34,771 bases of DNA from an uncultured Clostridia bacterium (GTDB lineage: Bacteria > Bacillota > Clostridia > Christensenellales > Borkfalkiaceae), in NCBI GenBank assembly GCA_934271245.1, contig CAKQQY010000018.1, positions 1 to 34,771 of the forward strand, written 5' to 3'. The translations under genes were made by a program, and so were the position numbers. Positions 15,743 to 23,520 of the stretch are shown here, one piece after another (positions within the stretch are counted from its first letter, which is position 1; each line of letters opens with the position of its first letter). Below the pieces are notes generated by a model, which was not told where the DNA came from, searched no databases, and worked only from the letters and a program-made list of their open reading frames with translations.

Positions 15743-16675
15743 ATGAAATACGAGATAATGTTAAGTATTCTGTTCGATATGCTTTCTAAAAAAAGCGTTA
15801 AAGCGGCGTATCTTGCCGACAAATACGGCATAAGCGTAAGAACCGTTCACAGATACATTGCAAGCATGGAAGCGGCGGGCGTACCCGTTTACACCATTCG
15901 CGGCAACGGCGGCGGATTTTCCATAATAGACACGTATAAACTCCCCGCAACGTTTATGACGGAAGCGGAATTCGAACACACGATAAACACCCTTTCCGCC
16001 CTTAACAACGGGTTGACGGACAAAGTTTTATCTTCCGCAATCACGAAACTTAAAGCGGTAAGAAAGAACGAATACAGCGGTTTCGACATTAAGAGCGGTA
16101 ATCTCGTTATCGACGGCGGTCCTTGGGGCGATACCGTGGGTTATAAAAGCAAACTTAACGTTATAAGAAAGTGCATCGACGAGAAATTGCAACTCGATAT
16201 AACCTATCACGACAGAAACGGCGAAATTACCGAACGCACCATCGAACCGCACGTCCTCGTTTTCAAGCAAGGGCTTTGGTACGTTTACGCTTTTTGCAGA
16301 CTGCGTAACGATTTCAGATTTTTCAAAACGGGAAGAATCGCCGCCGCAAAAATTACTTCTACTCGCTTCGAACGGCAAGACGTTTCCGATTTAATGCTCC
16401 CCTTCGATTCCTGGTTTACGGGTGTGGAAACCATTTCGGTTGCCATGCAGGTCGAAAAATCCTGTCTTTCCGAAATAGAAGAATGGCTGGGCGTTGAAAA
16501 CGTAAACGAAGAAAACGGCGGTTTCGTCGCAAGGGCGAATCTGCCCGACGACGAAGGTCTTTTAAGCAAAATAATGAGTTACGGCAACGGATTAAAGGTG
16601 CTTGAACCGAAGTCTTTAAAAGACAAAATAAAAGACCGTATAAAACAAATATACGATCTTTATGAAACAAAATAA
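15743..16675 (+). CDS. YafY-type WYL-domain transcriptional regulator
   Basis: A 310-residue regulator. Residues 1-60 are a winged helix-turn-helix (SVKAAYLADKYGISVRTVHR). The middle carries the WYL domain (EPHVLVFKQGLWYVYAFCRL, then FRFFKTGRI), thought to sense ligands or nucleic acid fragments. The C-terminus is the WCX extension. The ATG at 15743 follows AAAGGAA and matches the start of the HTH domain. It is monocistronic with a perfect consensus promoter and its own terminator. Inverted repeats at the -35 box suggest self-repression. Its targets cannot be named from this window. Confidence 0.92.
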   Translation: MKYEIMLSILFDMLSKKSVKAAYLADKYGISVRTVHRYIASMEAAGVPVYTIRGNGGGFSIIDTYKLPATFMTEAEFEHTINTLSALNNGLTDKVLSSAITKLKAVRKNEYSGFDIKSGNLVIDGGPWGDTVGYKSKLNVIRKCIDEKLQLDITYHDRNGEITERTIEPHVLVFKQGLWYVYAFCRLRNDFRFFKTGRIAAAKITSTRFERQDVSDLMLPFDSWFTGVETISVAMQVEKSCLSEIEEWLGVENVNEENGGFVARANLPDDEGLLSKIMSYGNGLKVLEPKSLKDKIKDRIKQIYDLYETK

Positions 16676-16683
16676 ATATTATC

Positions 16684-16715
16684 AACGCCCGACGATACCG
16701 TCGGGCGTTCTTTTT
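16684..16715 (+). terminator. Rho-independent terminator after the WYL regulator
   Basis: AACGCCCGACG pairs with CGTCGGGCGTT around an ATAC loop (16684-16709), followed by TCTTTTT on the plus strand. Confidence 0.9.
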
Positions 16716-16808
16716 AATTTACGTTTTCGAAAAACGCTTGTTTATCACTTTGCGAGTCTTAGCAATTTTCCATTACTGAGAATAAATGCCGCTGACAATG
16801 ACGGGATT

Positions 16809-17402
16809 TTACAGTGTTTTTCTGTCTATAAACGCGCGGGCAAGGCTGACTTCGTCGGCATATTCGAGATCGGTGCCGATAGGTATTCCGTGCGCTATTC
16901 TCGTCACTTTTATTCCGAGCGGCTTTATAAGATTACTTATATACATAGCCGTCGCTTCGCCTTCCACGTCGGGGTTGGTGGCAAGAATCACTTCTTTTAC
17001 GTTACCGCCCGAAATCCTTTTTAATAAGCCTTTTACGTCTATATCGTCGGGTCCTACGCCGTCAAGCGGCGAAATCGTGCCGTGCAGAACGTGGTACACG
17101 CCGTTATATTCGTTCAGTTTTTCTATCGCGATGACGTCTTTCGGTTCTTTTACGACGCATATGGTTTCGGCTGACCTGCGTTTACAAATATCGCACTCGT
17201 CTTCTTCGGAAAAGTTGCCGCATATTTTGCAATATTTTACCTTCTTTTTAACGTCTAAAATAGCCGTTGCGAAGTTCTGCGCTTCGGCGTCCGTCATATT
17301 GATGATTTTATACGCAAATCTCTGAGCCGTTTTCGCTCCGACCCCGGGCAGTTTCGAGAATTCGTTTATGAGTTTGCCGATAGGTTCGATATAAACTTTC
17401 AT
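16809..17402 (-). CDS. recR: RecR recombination mediator
   Basis: A 197-residue RecR. The helix-hairpin-helix near residues 11-30 (FSKLPGVGAKTAQRFA) is followed by a zinc finger with Cys58, Cys61, Cys70 and Cys73. Then comes a Toprim domain (ICVVKEPKDVIAIE, LATNPDVEGEATAMYI). It works with RecF/RecO to load RecA at gaps. It is last in the dnaX-ybaB-recR order known in many bacteria and lies 3 bases after ybaB. Length is typical and all motifs are intact. Confidence 0.97.
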   Translation of the reverse strand: MKVYIEPIGKLINEFSKLPGVGAKTAQRFAYKIINMTDAEAQNFATAILDVKKKVKYCKICGNFSEEDECDICKRRSAETICVVKEPKDVIAIEKLNEYNGVYHVLHGTISPLDGVGPDDIDVKGLLKRISGGNVKEVILATNPDVEGEATAMYISNLIKPLGIKVTRIAHGIPIGTDLEYADEVSLARAFIDRKTL

Positions 17403-17405
17403 TTG

Positions 17406-17741
17406 TTAAAGACCTAATCCCCCGAACGCGCCCATTTTTTCGTTGTACGCTTTATCCGCTTTTTCGTAACCGTCGTTAAGCGCGGCGATTATTAAATCTT
17501 CAAGCATGGTAAGATCTTCCGTATCTATCGCGTCGGGATTGATATTGATACCCGTAACGACCTTTTTAGCCGTCATCGTTACCTTTACCAAGCCGCCGCC
17601 CGCGCTTCCGATAACTTCCGTTTCTTCGAGTTCCGCCTGCGCTTTCTGCATTTCTTCCTGCATTTTCTGCGCTTGTTTCATTAAATTCTGCATTTGATTT
17701 CCGCCGCCAAAGCCGCCGAAACCGCCTCTGTATCCTGCCAT
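17406..17741 (-). CDS. ybaB: YbaB/EbfC nucleoid-associated protein
   Basis: A 111-residue YbaB/EbfC protein. A Gly/Phe-rich start is followed by a coiled helix (QNLMKQAQKMQEEMQKAQAE) and the conserved segment GSAGGGLVKVTMTAKK. It binds DNA as a dimer. AGGAGA precedes the ATG. It lies between dnaX and recR, its standard neighbours. Confidence 0.95.
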   Translation of the reverse strand: MAGYRGGFGGFGGGNQMQNLMKQAQKMQEEMQKAQAELEETEVIGSAGGGLVKVTMTAKKVVTGININPDAIDTEDLTMLEDLIIAALNDGYEKADKAYNEKMGAFGGLGL

Positions 17742-17762
17742 AATCTATATTTCTCCTGTCTA

Positions 17763-19361
17763 TTATTTTATAATTACGATGTTTTCGCCGAAAATCTTTT
17801 TGATTTTCTCCGTTTCGTCGTCTATTTCTTCTATTCCTTTATTCTCTTCCGCAACGTCTACCGCTATCGTAAAATCGGCGTATCCGCTAAGAATTTCCTT
17901 AAACAACCGTTTATTGTCTTCGTTGTCGAGTATTTTATCGTCGCCCGAATTATGCGCCGTCAGGTGCAATATATTGCCTTTTGCCGAAACGTCTACCGTC
18001 TGGAACAAGTTCCACAACATTTCTCTGCCGGCTTCTCTCAGACCGAAAAGTAATTTTCCCTTTAACTCGTTATCGCTCGTTTCAAAAATCGACGGTTTAT
18101 TTACGTTTACCGTCGTTACGGGTTTAACGGGTTCTTCTTTTACGGTAGAAGCGGAAACGGCGTTAATCGGTCGGGCAGATTCAGCTGCTTCGGCGAGTTT
18201 TACCTTAACCCCTTCTTCCACCTTCTTTTCCAACTGCGATATACGCGATAAAAGCGCGTCTATATTATAGTCGGTTTCGGGTTTGGTAAGTTTCATCGCC
18301 GCCGTTTCGAATATTATTCTCGGGTGGGTGGTATATTTTACCGTGTTTTCCGTTTCGGTGAACACTTCGAGCATCCTTATAAGTCTTTCAGTGTCTGTTA
18401 AATCGGCGATTTTTTTCAGTTGGTCGTATTTATTCTGCGGCAAAGAAAGAATTTTAGCGGCGTCGTCGCAGGTTTTTATAATCAGCAGATTTCTTATCGT
18501 GGACGAAACGTCTTTAATCAATACGCCTATGCTTTTCCCCAAGGACGAAAGTTTATCTATAGTCTGCATGACCGTGCCGGAATTTCCGACGATGACGTCG
18601 GTTACGAATTCCGTTATCAGTTCGAAGTTAGACGACCCTAAAATCTCCATAACGTCTTCGTAAACGAGTTTGCCTTTACCGTAAGAAAGAGCGGTATCCG
18701 CAATGGAAAGCGCGTCCCTTACGCTCCCTTCGCCTGCCGCGGCGATGGCGTAAACGGCTTCGTAGTCGTATTCCTTGCCTAACTCTTTATATATTCCGCC
18801 TATAAGCGACGCTATTTCTTCGGTAGGAATCAGCCTGAAATCGAACCGCATACAACGGGATAAAATGGTCGCGGGTATTTTATGCGCTTCCGTCGTAGCA
18901 AGAATAAACACCGCGTGTTTGGGCGGTTCTTCCAACGTTTTAAGCAAAGCGTTGAACGCCGCGCCCGTAAGCATATGAACTTCGTCGATAATATATACTT
19001 TATATCTGCACGAAACGGGCGGATACTGCACCTTTTCGCGCAGGTTTCTTATTTCGTTGACGCCGTTATTCGACGCCGCGTCTATCTCTATTACGTCTAT
19101 ATTAGACGGGTCGGAAAGCGCTTTACAACATTCGCACTCTCCGCACGGCGAACCGTTTTTGGGATTTTTACAGTTTATCGCTTTGGCGAAAATCTTGGCG
19201 GCGGAAGTTTTCCCCGTTCCTCTTGTACCGGTAAAAAGGTAAGCGTGTCCTAACCTATCGTTTTCTATCTGATTGACAAGCGTTCTGACAACCGGCTCCT
19301 GTCCGATAAGTTTATCGAACGTATCCGGTCTGTATTTTCTGTAAAGCGCTAAATATGACAT
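17763..19361 (-). CDS. dnaX: DNA polymerase III subunits gamma and tau
   Basis: A 532-residue clamp-loader ATPase. Walker A is GTRGTGKT (45-52). The zinc module uses Cys64, Cys73, Cys76 and Cys79. Walker B is YIIDEVHML, with a sensor motif LATTEAHKIPATILSRC. The C-terminal third is the tau-like extension that contacts polymerase and helicase; it carries a short Val/Lys/Ala linker and looks complete. It starts 3 bases after the sigH stop, so it is cotranscribed with mrnC-rlmB-sigH. I noticed no obvious programmed frameshift slippery run. Confidence 0.97.
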   Translation of the reverse strand: MSYLALYRKYRPDTFDKLIGQEPVVRTLVNQIENDRLGHAYLFTGTRGTGKTSAAKIFAKAINCKNPKNGSPCGECECCKALSDPSNIDVIEIDAASNNGVNEIRNLREKVQYPPVSCRYKVYIIDEVHMLTGAAFNALLKTLEEPPKHAVFILATTEAHKIPATILSRCMRFDFRLIPTEEIASLIGGIYKELGKEYDYEAVYAIAAAGEGSVRDALSIADTALSYGKGKLVYEDVMEILGSSNFELITEFVTDVIVGNSGTVMQTIDKLSSLGKSIGVLIKDVSSTIRNLLIIKTCDDAAKILSLPQNKYDQLKKIADLTDTERLIRMLEVFTETENTVKYTTHPRIIFETAAMKLTKPETDYNIDALLSRISQLEKKVEEGVKVKLAEAAESARPINAVSASTVKEEPVKPVTTVNVNKPSIFETSDNELKGKLLFGLREAGREMLWNLFQTVDVSAKGNILHLTAHNSGDDKILDNEDNKRLFKEILSGYADFTIAVDVAEENKGIEEIDDETEKIKKIFGENIVIIK

Positions 19362-19364
19362 GGT

Positions 19365-19952
19365 TTAATCCTTCTTTACAATCTCGTCGTTTATTTTTCT
19401 TTTTATTCTTTGTATCGCGTTATCTATCGATTTCGGGGTTTTGCCCGTTACTTCGCTTATTTCCTTATACGAATACCCCTGCAAATAATACCCTAAAATT
19501 TTGTATTCGTATTTGCTTAACGCTTCCTTTATCTTTTCTTTAAGTTCTTCGGCGATTTCGTTGTTTATATAGGTTATTTCGGGGTCGATTTCTCTGTCCG
19601 AAACGATGTCCGTTTTATCGTCGCCGTCGCCCGCGAATATGGAAACGTAATTATTAAGCGGTTTATTCGCGTTGGTGTTGGACTTTCTTATCGCGCTTAT
19701 TATACTGTTTTTTATACAGCACATGGCGTAATTTTTGAACGGTACCGTTCCTTTATAAGAAGTTATCGCGATAAATAACCCTATGGTTGCCGTCTGCGCG
19801 ATATCTTCCTTGTCGCCGTCGGGGAAAAAATATTTTCTCGTTTTGGAACGAATATACCTGTCGTAACGGGATATTATTACGTTTATAGCCTCGTTCTCGC
19901 CCCGTTTATACCTTTCGACAAGTTCTTCGTCGGGAATTTCGTTATAATCCAT
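19365..19952 (-). CDS. sigH: SigH (Spo0H)-like RNA polymerase sigma factor
   Basis: A 195-residue sigma-70 family factor. Region 2 holds NVIISRYDRYIRSKTRKYFF, EDIAQTATIGLFIAI and FKNYAMCCIKNSIISAIRK. Region 4 is a helix-turn-helix, YSYKEISEVTGKTPKSIDNA. The DxEDIxQ...IGL arrangement and the gene order mrnC-rlmB-sigH match the stationary-phase and early sporulation factor of Firmicutes. Some Clostridia use SigH for competence-like functions instead. The ATG overlaps the rlmB stop (TAATG). No anti-sigma gene is adjacent. Together with CwlD nearby it is compatible with a sporulating ancestor. Confidence 0.88.
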   Translation of the reverse strand: MDYNEIPDEELVERYKRGENEAINVIISRYDRYIRSKTRKYFFPDGDKEDIAQTATIGLFIAITSYKGTVPFKNYAMCCIKNSIISAIRKSNTNANKPLNNYVSIFAGDGDDKTDIVSDREIDPEITYINNEIAEELKEKIKEALSKYEYKILGYYLQGYSYKEISEVTGKTPKSIDNAIQRIKRKINDEIVKKD

Positions 19953-20674
19953 TATTTTATAGTTCTCTGTCTTACGGCTTCGTAAACGGCAACGCCGCAG
20001 GCGACGGACGCGTTAAGCGAGTTTACTTTTCCGAACATAGGTATCGAAACGATTTTGTCGCATTTGGTTTTGGTAAGCCTTTTTACGCCGCTGTCTTCGC
20101 CGCCGATAACAAGGCACAACTTACCCGTCAAGTCTGCGCTATAAATGCTTTCTCCGCCGATTTCCGCGCCGTACACCCAGAAACCTTCTTCTTTCAATTT
20201 ATCTATCGCGTTGTTTATGTTGGTTACTCTCGCGACCTTTATGTGGTTTAACGACCCTTCGGATATTCTCATAACGGTGTCGTTTACCGACGCGCTTCTG
20301 TCTTTACTGATGACGATACCGTCTACGCCGGCGCATTCGCAAACCCTTATTATACTGCCGAGATTGTGCGGGTCTAAAATCTCGTTAAGAACTACAACGA
20401 ACCCGTCTTTATCTTTGCAACCGTCTAATATATCTTCTAAATCGAAGTATTTATAGTCGGATACGAACGCGATAAATCCTTGGCTGTGCTTGCTTTCGCT
20501 TTCCTTTTCGATAACGCGTTTATCCACAACCTGCACTTTTACTTTATGCGAACGGATTACGTTGATAAGCCTTTTGCTCGCTTCGTCCTGTAAATCTTTC
20601 TGTACTAAAACCTTGTCTATTTCTTTATCCGTTTTAAGCAATTCGTAAACGGAATTTCTTCCTTCGACCTTCAT
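19952..20674 (-). CDS. rlmB: RlmB-type 23S rRNA 2'-O-ribose methyltransferase
   Basis: A 240-residue SPOUT (TrmH family) enzyme. The N-terminal substrate domain begins VEGRNSVYELL. The SAM-binding knot has LNEILDPHNLGSIIRVCECAG, GGEDSGVKRLTK and SLNASVACGVAVYEAVRQR. RlmB methylates a ribose in 23S rRNA domain V. Both ends overlap neighbours by one base (TAATG with mrnC and with sigH), a tightly coupled array conserved in Firmicutes. Confidence 0.95.
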   Translation of the reverse strand: MKVEGRNSVYELLKTDKEIDKVLVQKDLQDEASKRLINVIRSHKVKVQVVDKRVIEKESESKHSQGFIAFVSDYKYFDLEDILDGCKDKDGFVVVLNEILDPHNLGSIIRVCECAGVDGIVISKDRSASVNDTVMRISEGSLNHIKVARVTNINNAIDKLKEEGFWVYGAEIGGESIYSADLTGKLCLVIGGEDSGVKRLTKTKCDKIVSIPMFGKVNSLNASVACGVAVYEAVRQRTIK

Positions 20675-21069
20675 TATTCTTTTCCTTTATTTAAAATTAT
20701 ATTTAATCTTTCGTAATCGCCCGACATATACAAAAACCCCAAAACCGCTTCGAACCCGGTGGACATATTGTATTCCGCTACCGACGCGCTTTTGGATTTG
20801 CTCGGTTTTTTGGCGTTTCTTCCGCGTTTAAATACGGCGAGTTCTTCTTCCGTTAATAGTGGCATTATCTCTTTTATAAATTCCGCTTGCGCGGTCGCTT
20901 TAACGTAACTCGTGGCAAGTTTGTTCAATTCGCCCGTTTTGCAGTCCGAACCGAACGCAAGTCTTTCCCTTACGAAAAGAGAATACACCGCGTCGCCGAC
21001 GAACGCCAACACTACGGGATTCATATTAGATATGTTTTTTTTATCCCCTTTTTCGCCGAATCTGAACAA
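20674..21069 (-). CDS. mrnC: Mini-ribonuclease III
   Basis: A 131-residue mini-RNase III that matures 23S rRNA ends. The catalytic fold shows NPVVLAFVGDAVYSLFVRE, KRGRNAKKPSKSKSASVAEY and STGFEAVLGFLYM; it lacks a dsRNA-binding domain, as the family does. The start is TTG at 21069. GGAGG lies 6 bases upstream, and the resulting 15-residue leader matches the family, whereas the internal ATG at 21024 has no ribosome site. It is first of the operon to recR. The operon's upstream region is the structured repeat block, so the repeats may affect its expression. Confidence 0.92.
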   Translation of the reverse strand: MFRFGEKGDKKNISNMNPVVLAFVGDAVYSLFVRERLAFGSDCKTGELNKLATSYVKATAQAEFIKEIMPLLTEEELAVFKRGRNAKKPSKSKSASVAEYNMSTGFEAVLGFLYMSGDYERLNIILNKGKE

Positions 21070-21141
21070 TTTCGCCCTCCGTTTTTTATTTGCCGTTTTA
21101 TAAAATGCAGTAAAATAATGAAATACCGCGAAGTCGTAAAC

Positions 21142-21157
21142 CCTTGCAAGCAAGTTT
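21142..21157 (-). repeat. Recurrent element AAACTTGCTTGCAAGG upstream of mrnC
   Basis: Identical to 14158-14173 but on the minus strand. It starts 10 bases downstream of a -10-like TAATAC (21168-21173). The same 10-base spacing from a -10 hexamer is seen at 34243-34257. Confidence 0.6.
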
Positions 21158-21176
21158 GTAAGTCTTTGTATTAAAA

Positions 21177-21302
21177 TTCAAGCAAAAATATTTGCTCGCA
21201 AGGATATTTTTGCGCCGAATTTCAAGAGCGTAGGCGTAACGCAGTTACGTCGGGCGCGATAGCGCCGAGTTTGTGAACACAAACTCCCTACGCGTATTAT
21301 AA
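21177..21302. repeat. Structured tandem repeat, unit 1
   Basis: A 126-bp unit. Hairpin A has a 10-bp stem, GCAAAAATAT (21182-21191) with ATATTTTTGC (21204-21213). A four-helix cluster follows. Outer GCGTAGG (21228-21234) pairs with CCTACGC (21287-21293) and encloses three hairpins: 21235-21249 (6 bp), 21253-21266 (5 bp, GATA loop) and 21267-21286 (8 bp). Almost no base in the cluster is unpaired. The flank TATTATAA links it to unit 2. Confidence 0.88.
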
Positions 21303-21437
21303 TTCAAGCAAAAATGCGCAAGCGCATAGCATTTGCAGGCATTTTTGCGCCGAATTTCAAGAGCGTAGGCGTAACGCAGTTACGTCGGGCGCGATAGCGC
21401 CGAGTTTGTGAACACAAACTCCCTACGTGTATTATAA
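21303..21437. repeat. Structured tandem repeat, unit 2
   Basis: A 135-bp unit. Its four-helix cluster is essentially identical to that of unit 1. Its hairpin A differs: GCAAAAATGC (21308-21317) pairs with GCATTTTTGC (21339-21348), so both strands changed together relative to unit 1, and the loop is longer. Confidence 0.88.
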
Positions 21438-21584
21438 TTCAAGCAAAAATGCGCAAGCGCGAAACATTTGCAGGCATTTTTGCGCCGAATTTCAAGATAG
21501 CGTGCGAATTTTTAGAATAAAAATTCGCGTGGGGCGTTTAGCCCCGAAGTGTTCATAGAACACTTCAACGCTTGTATTATACAA
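21438..21584. repeat. Structured tandem repeat, unit 3, different stems with same plan
   Basis: A 147-bp unit. Hairpin A (21443-21452 with 21474-21483) matches unit 2. The cluster keeps the plan but not the sequence. Outer AGCGT (21499-21503) pairs with ACGCT (21568-21572) around hairpins at 21504-21528 (10 bp), 21531-21545 (5 bp) and 21547-21565 (8 bp). The unit ends in the palindrome TTGTATTATACAA. Confidence 0.85.
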
Positions 21585-21602
21585 TATTTATGGCGAAAAG
21601 AC

Positions 21603-21632
21603 AATAAAATAAGCCGAAATATATTCGGCTTA
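21603..21632 (-). terminator. Rho-independent terminator after cwlD
   Basis: On the minus strand AAGCCGAA pairs with TTCGGCTT (21631-21624 with 21618-21611) across a 5-base loop, followed by ATTTTATT. It isolates cwlD from the repeats and the mrnC operon. Confidence 0.7.
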
Positions 21633-21655
21633 ACGATAATTAACTTTACCATTTT

Positions 21656-22363
21656 TCAAAAAAATTTGGACGACGTTTCCGCAAAGTACGATATTATTCC
21701 CTTAAAGGTTGCGTAGGCTATTTTTTCTCTGTATTCGTCGGTGGAAAGCGCCATTTCGTCCGACGGGTTGGACAGAAAACCGCACTCGCATATCACCGAC
21801 GGAACGGAAGAACAATTCAAAATGTAATAATCCCCCGTGAGCGGCGAACAACTCCTTACCGCTTCTTCCATAGAATTGTACGATTCCTGTATACACTTAG
21901 AAAGTATCTTTGCCTTTTCATCGTTCGGTTTATAAAACACCTGCGCGCCGCGTCTCGATTCGGACGAATAAAAATTCTGGTGTATGCTGACTACCAGATC
22001 GGCATTCGACTCTTCTATTATCTGTTTTCTTTTAAGCATATCTTTTTTCTTTCTCGAAGAAGTTGCCACGCCGTATAACCCTTCGTCGGAATTTCTCGTC
22101 AACACGACGGAAAATCCGCCGCTTTCAAGATATCCCTGAAGTTTTTTTACTATTGCGAGATTGATTTCGCTTTCCTTTATACCCGTTTGCGCGCCGCATA
22201 CGCCGCCGTCGATTCCGCCGTGCCCCGCGTCCAGCACGATTGTGATTTTATTCGGCTCGTTCCCTGTAACGGGTTTTACGCTCATCGCGCCGAAACATAA
22301 AACAAATGTGACTATTATTAAAACGAAAGTTACTATTACTGCTGCTTTTTTCTTAATCGACAT
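21656..22363 (-). CDS. cwlD: CwlD-type N-acetylmuramoyl-L-alanine amidase
   Basis: A 235-residue Amidase_3 enzyme that cleaves the stem peptide from muramic acid. A short basic start and a membrane anchor (residues 8-27) place it outside the membrane. Zinc ligands are His48 (DAGHGG), Glu64 (GIKESEIN) and His128 (SIHQNFY); the catalytic Glu193 lies in ICECGF. Size and plan match B. subtilis CwlD (237 residues), which makes muramic-lactam in spore cortex. The start at 22363 was chosen for the signal-anchor and a GAGTGGA site; longer in-frame starts add 37 residues without a ribosome site. A general autolysin role remains possible. Confidence 0.92.
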   Translation of the reverse strand: MSIKKKAAVIVTFVLIIVTFVLCFGAMSVKPVTGNEPNKITIVLDAGHGGIDGGVCGAQTGIKESEINLAIVKKLQGYLESGGFSVVLTRNSDEGLYGVATSSRKKKDMLKRKQIIEESNADLVVSIHQNFYSSESRRGAQVFYKPNDEKAKILSKCIQESYNSMEEAVRSCSPLTGDYYILNCSSVPSVICECGFLSNPSDEMALSTDEYREKIAYATFKGIISYFAETSSKFF

Positions 22364-22528
22364 AATTTTCCACTCGGTTTTCAACATTTCCACATTGTAT
22401 CGGTTAAATACTGTGGATAACTTGCTTTTAAAGAAAGTTCTGACCCGATACGCGCGAAACGTTTTTTCGGTCAAAACAACTCTTCTCTTACTTAAAATAT
22501 ATTTATCGATAACACGTTTTATGCAACG

Positions 22529-22555
22529 AAAAAAGGAAGGGTGTTCCCCTTCCTT
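22529..22555 (-). terminator. Rho-independent terminator after the YitT-type gene
   Basis: AAGGAAGGG pairs with CCCTTCCTT around a 5-base loop, followed by T4 on the minus strand. It starts about 15 bases after the stop codon. Confidence 0.85.
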
Positions 22556-22570
22556 CGATTTTTAATTTAA

Positions 22571-23443
22571 TTATTTCGCGAACCTGCCGAAAACTTCGTT
22601 TACCTTGGTTACGTCCGCAAAAGTGCCGCCGTACTTTTTGATTATCTTATACATTTCGCCGACTTGTTTTTTACGGATTATACAGATAAGCATCGTTCTG
22701 TCCGTTTTTGAGTACATTCCTTCTACTTTTATGGAAGTTACGCCGTGTTTTAACTTAGTAAGCAATTCTTCGGAAAGTTCGTCAGGTTTATCGGTAATAA
22801 TTTCGAATTTATAGCCGTTTTTAAGGCCTGCAAGACCTACGTCTACGACGACGTTCGCTATAAAAAGGTTGATAAGCGTTCCTATCGCCGAAGTAATGTT
22901 CATACCGAAACTGAAAAAGGATATTAAAACGACGCTGCTATCCATTATAAAGGACAGATACGCGATATTCGCTTCGGGTCTTGCTTTTTTTATGAGAGCC
23001 GATATGGCGTACGTTCCGCCGCTTGCGCCGAAACGCCTTAACGTCATGGAAAACCCCACGCCCGATATTACGCCTGTGGCGATACACGCTATTATAACTT
23101 CGTAATCTTCGCCGTTATTCGCCTTGCAATACGCGGGAATATTCAGCCATTGCATAAGCGACGCCCCGAACCCTTGCGCGCAGATATAAACAAGAAGTAT
23201 TAAGCCGAGTTTTTTATCGACGAATATAGCCATTAAAATAAATATAGGCGCGTTAAACAATATAAGCCAGAACGCCCACGGGAACCTGTCGTCGGTAAGA
23301 TGATAAACTATCGTCGCCAAACCGCCGATTCCCCCCGGAGCAAAGTTATTGCTGTTCTGAAACATATAACTCGCAAAGGCCACTATAAACCCCGCTATTA
23401 TAACGTATCCTATATCAAAAGTTATTTCCTTAAACTTCTTCAT
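22571..23443 (-). CDS. YitT family membrane protein with DUF2179 domain
   Basis: A 290-residue protein. Five or six membrane segments span residues 10-205, with the family signature PGGIGGLATIVYHL near residues 37-50 and FGASGGTYAI near the middle. The C-terminal 80 residues are the cytosolic DUF2179 domain (ITDKPDELSEELLTKLKHGV, KQVGEMYKIIKKYGG). Function is unknown across the family. AAGAAGGA precedes the ATG. It follows the rRNA methyltransferase gene by 77 bases on the same strand and has its own terminator. Confidence 0.93.
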   Translation of the reverse strand: MKKFKEITFDIGYVIIAGFIVAFASYMFQNSNNFAPGGIGGLATIVYHLTDDRFPWAFWLILFNAPIFILMAIFVDKKLGLILLVYICAQGFGASLMQWLNIPAYCKANNGEDYEVIIACIATGVISGVGFSMTLRRFGASGGTYAISALIKKARPEANIAYLSFIMDSSVVLISFFSFGMNITSAIGTLINLFIANVVVDVGLAGLKNGYKFEIITDKPDELSEELLTKLKHGVTSIKVEGMYSKTDRTMLICIIRKKQVGEMYKIIKKYGGTFADVTKVNEVFGRFAK

Positions 23444-23520
23444 TTTTTCCTTCTTAAGTTCAATCTCGCCTTCGCTATGTTTTTTGTTTTGTCTTACAAA
23501 ACTTTTTATCCGCCTAACGT

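Noticed and set aside
21070..21153. Longer N-terminus for mrnC
   Set aside because: The extension adds 28 residues unlike the family and starts at TTG without a ribosome site. TTG at 21069 has GGAGG at ideal spacing.
21177..21584. CRISPR array
   Set aside because: Repeat units are 126-147 bp with internal hairpins and no unique spacers, and no cas genes are present.
22412..22420. Exact DnaA-box match TTATCCACA upstream of cwlD
   Set aside because: A single copy without neighbouring boxes or an origin context; one such match in 35 kb is expected by chance.
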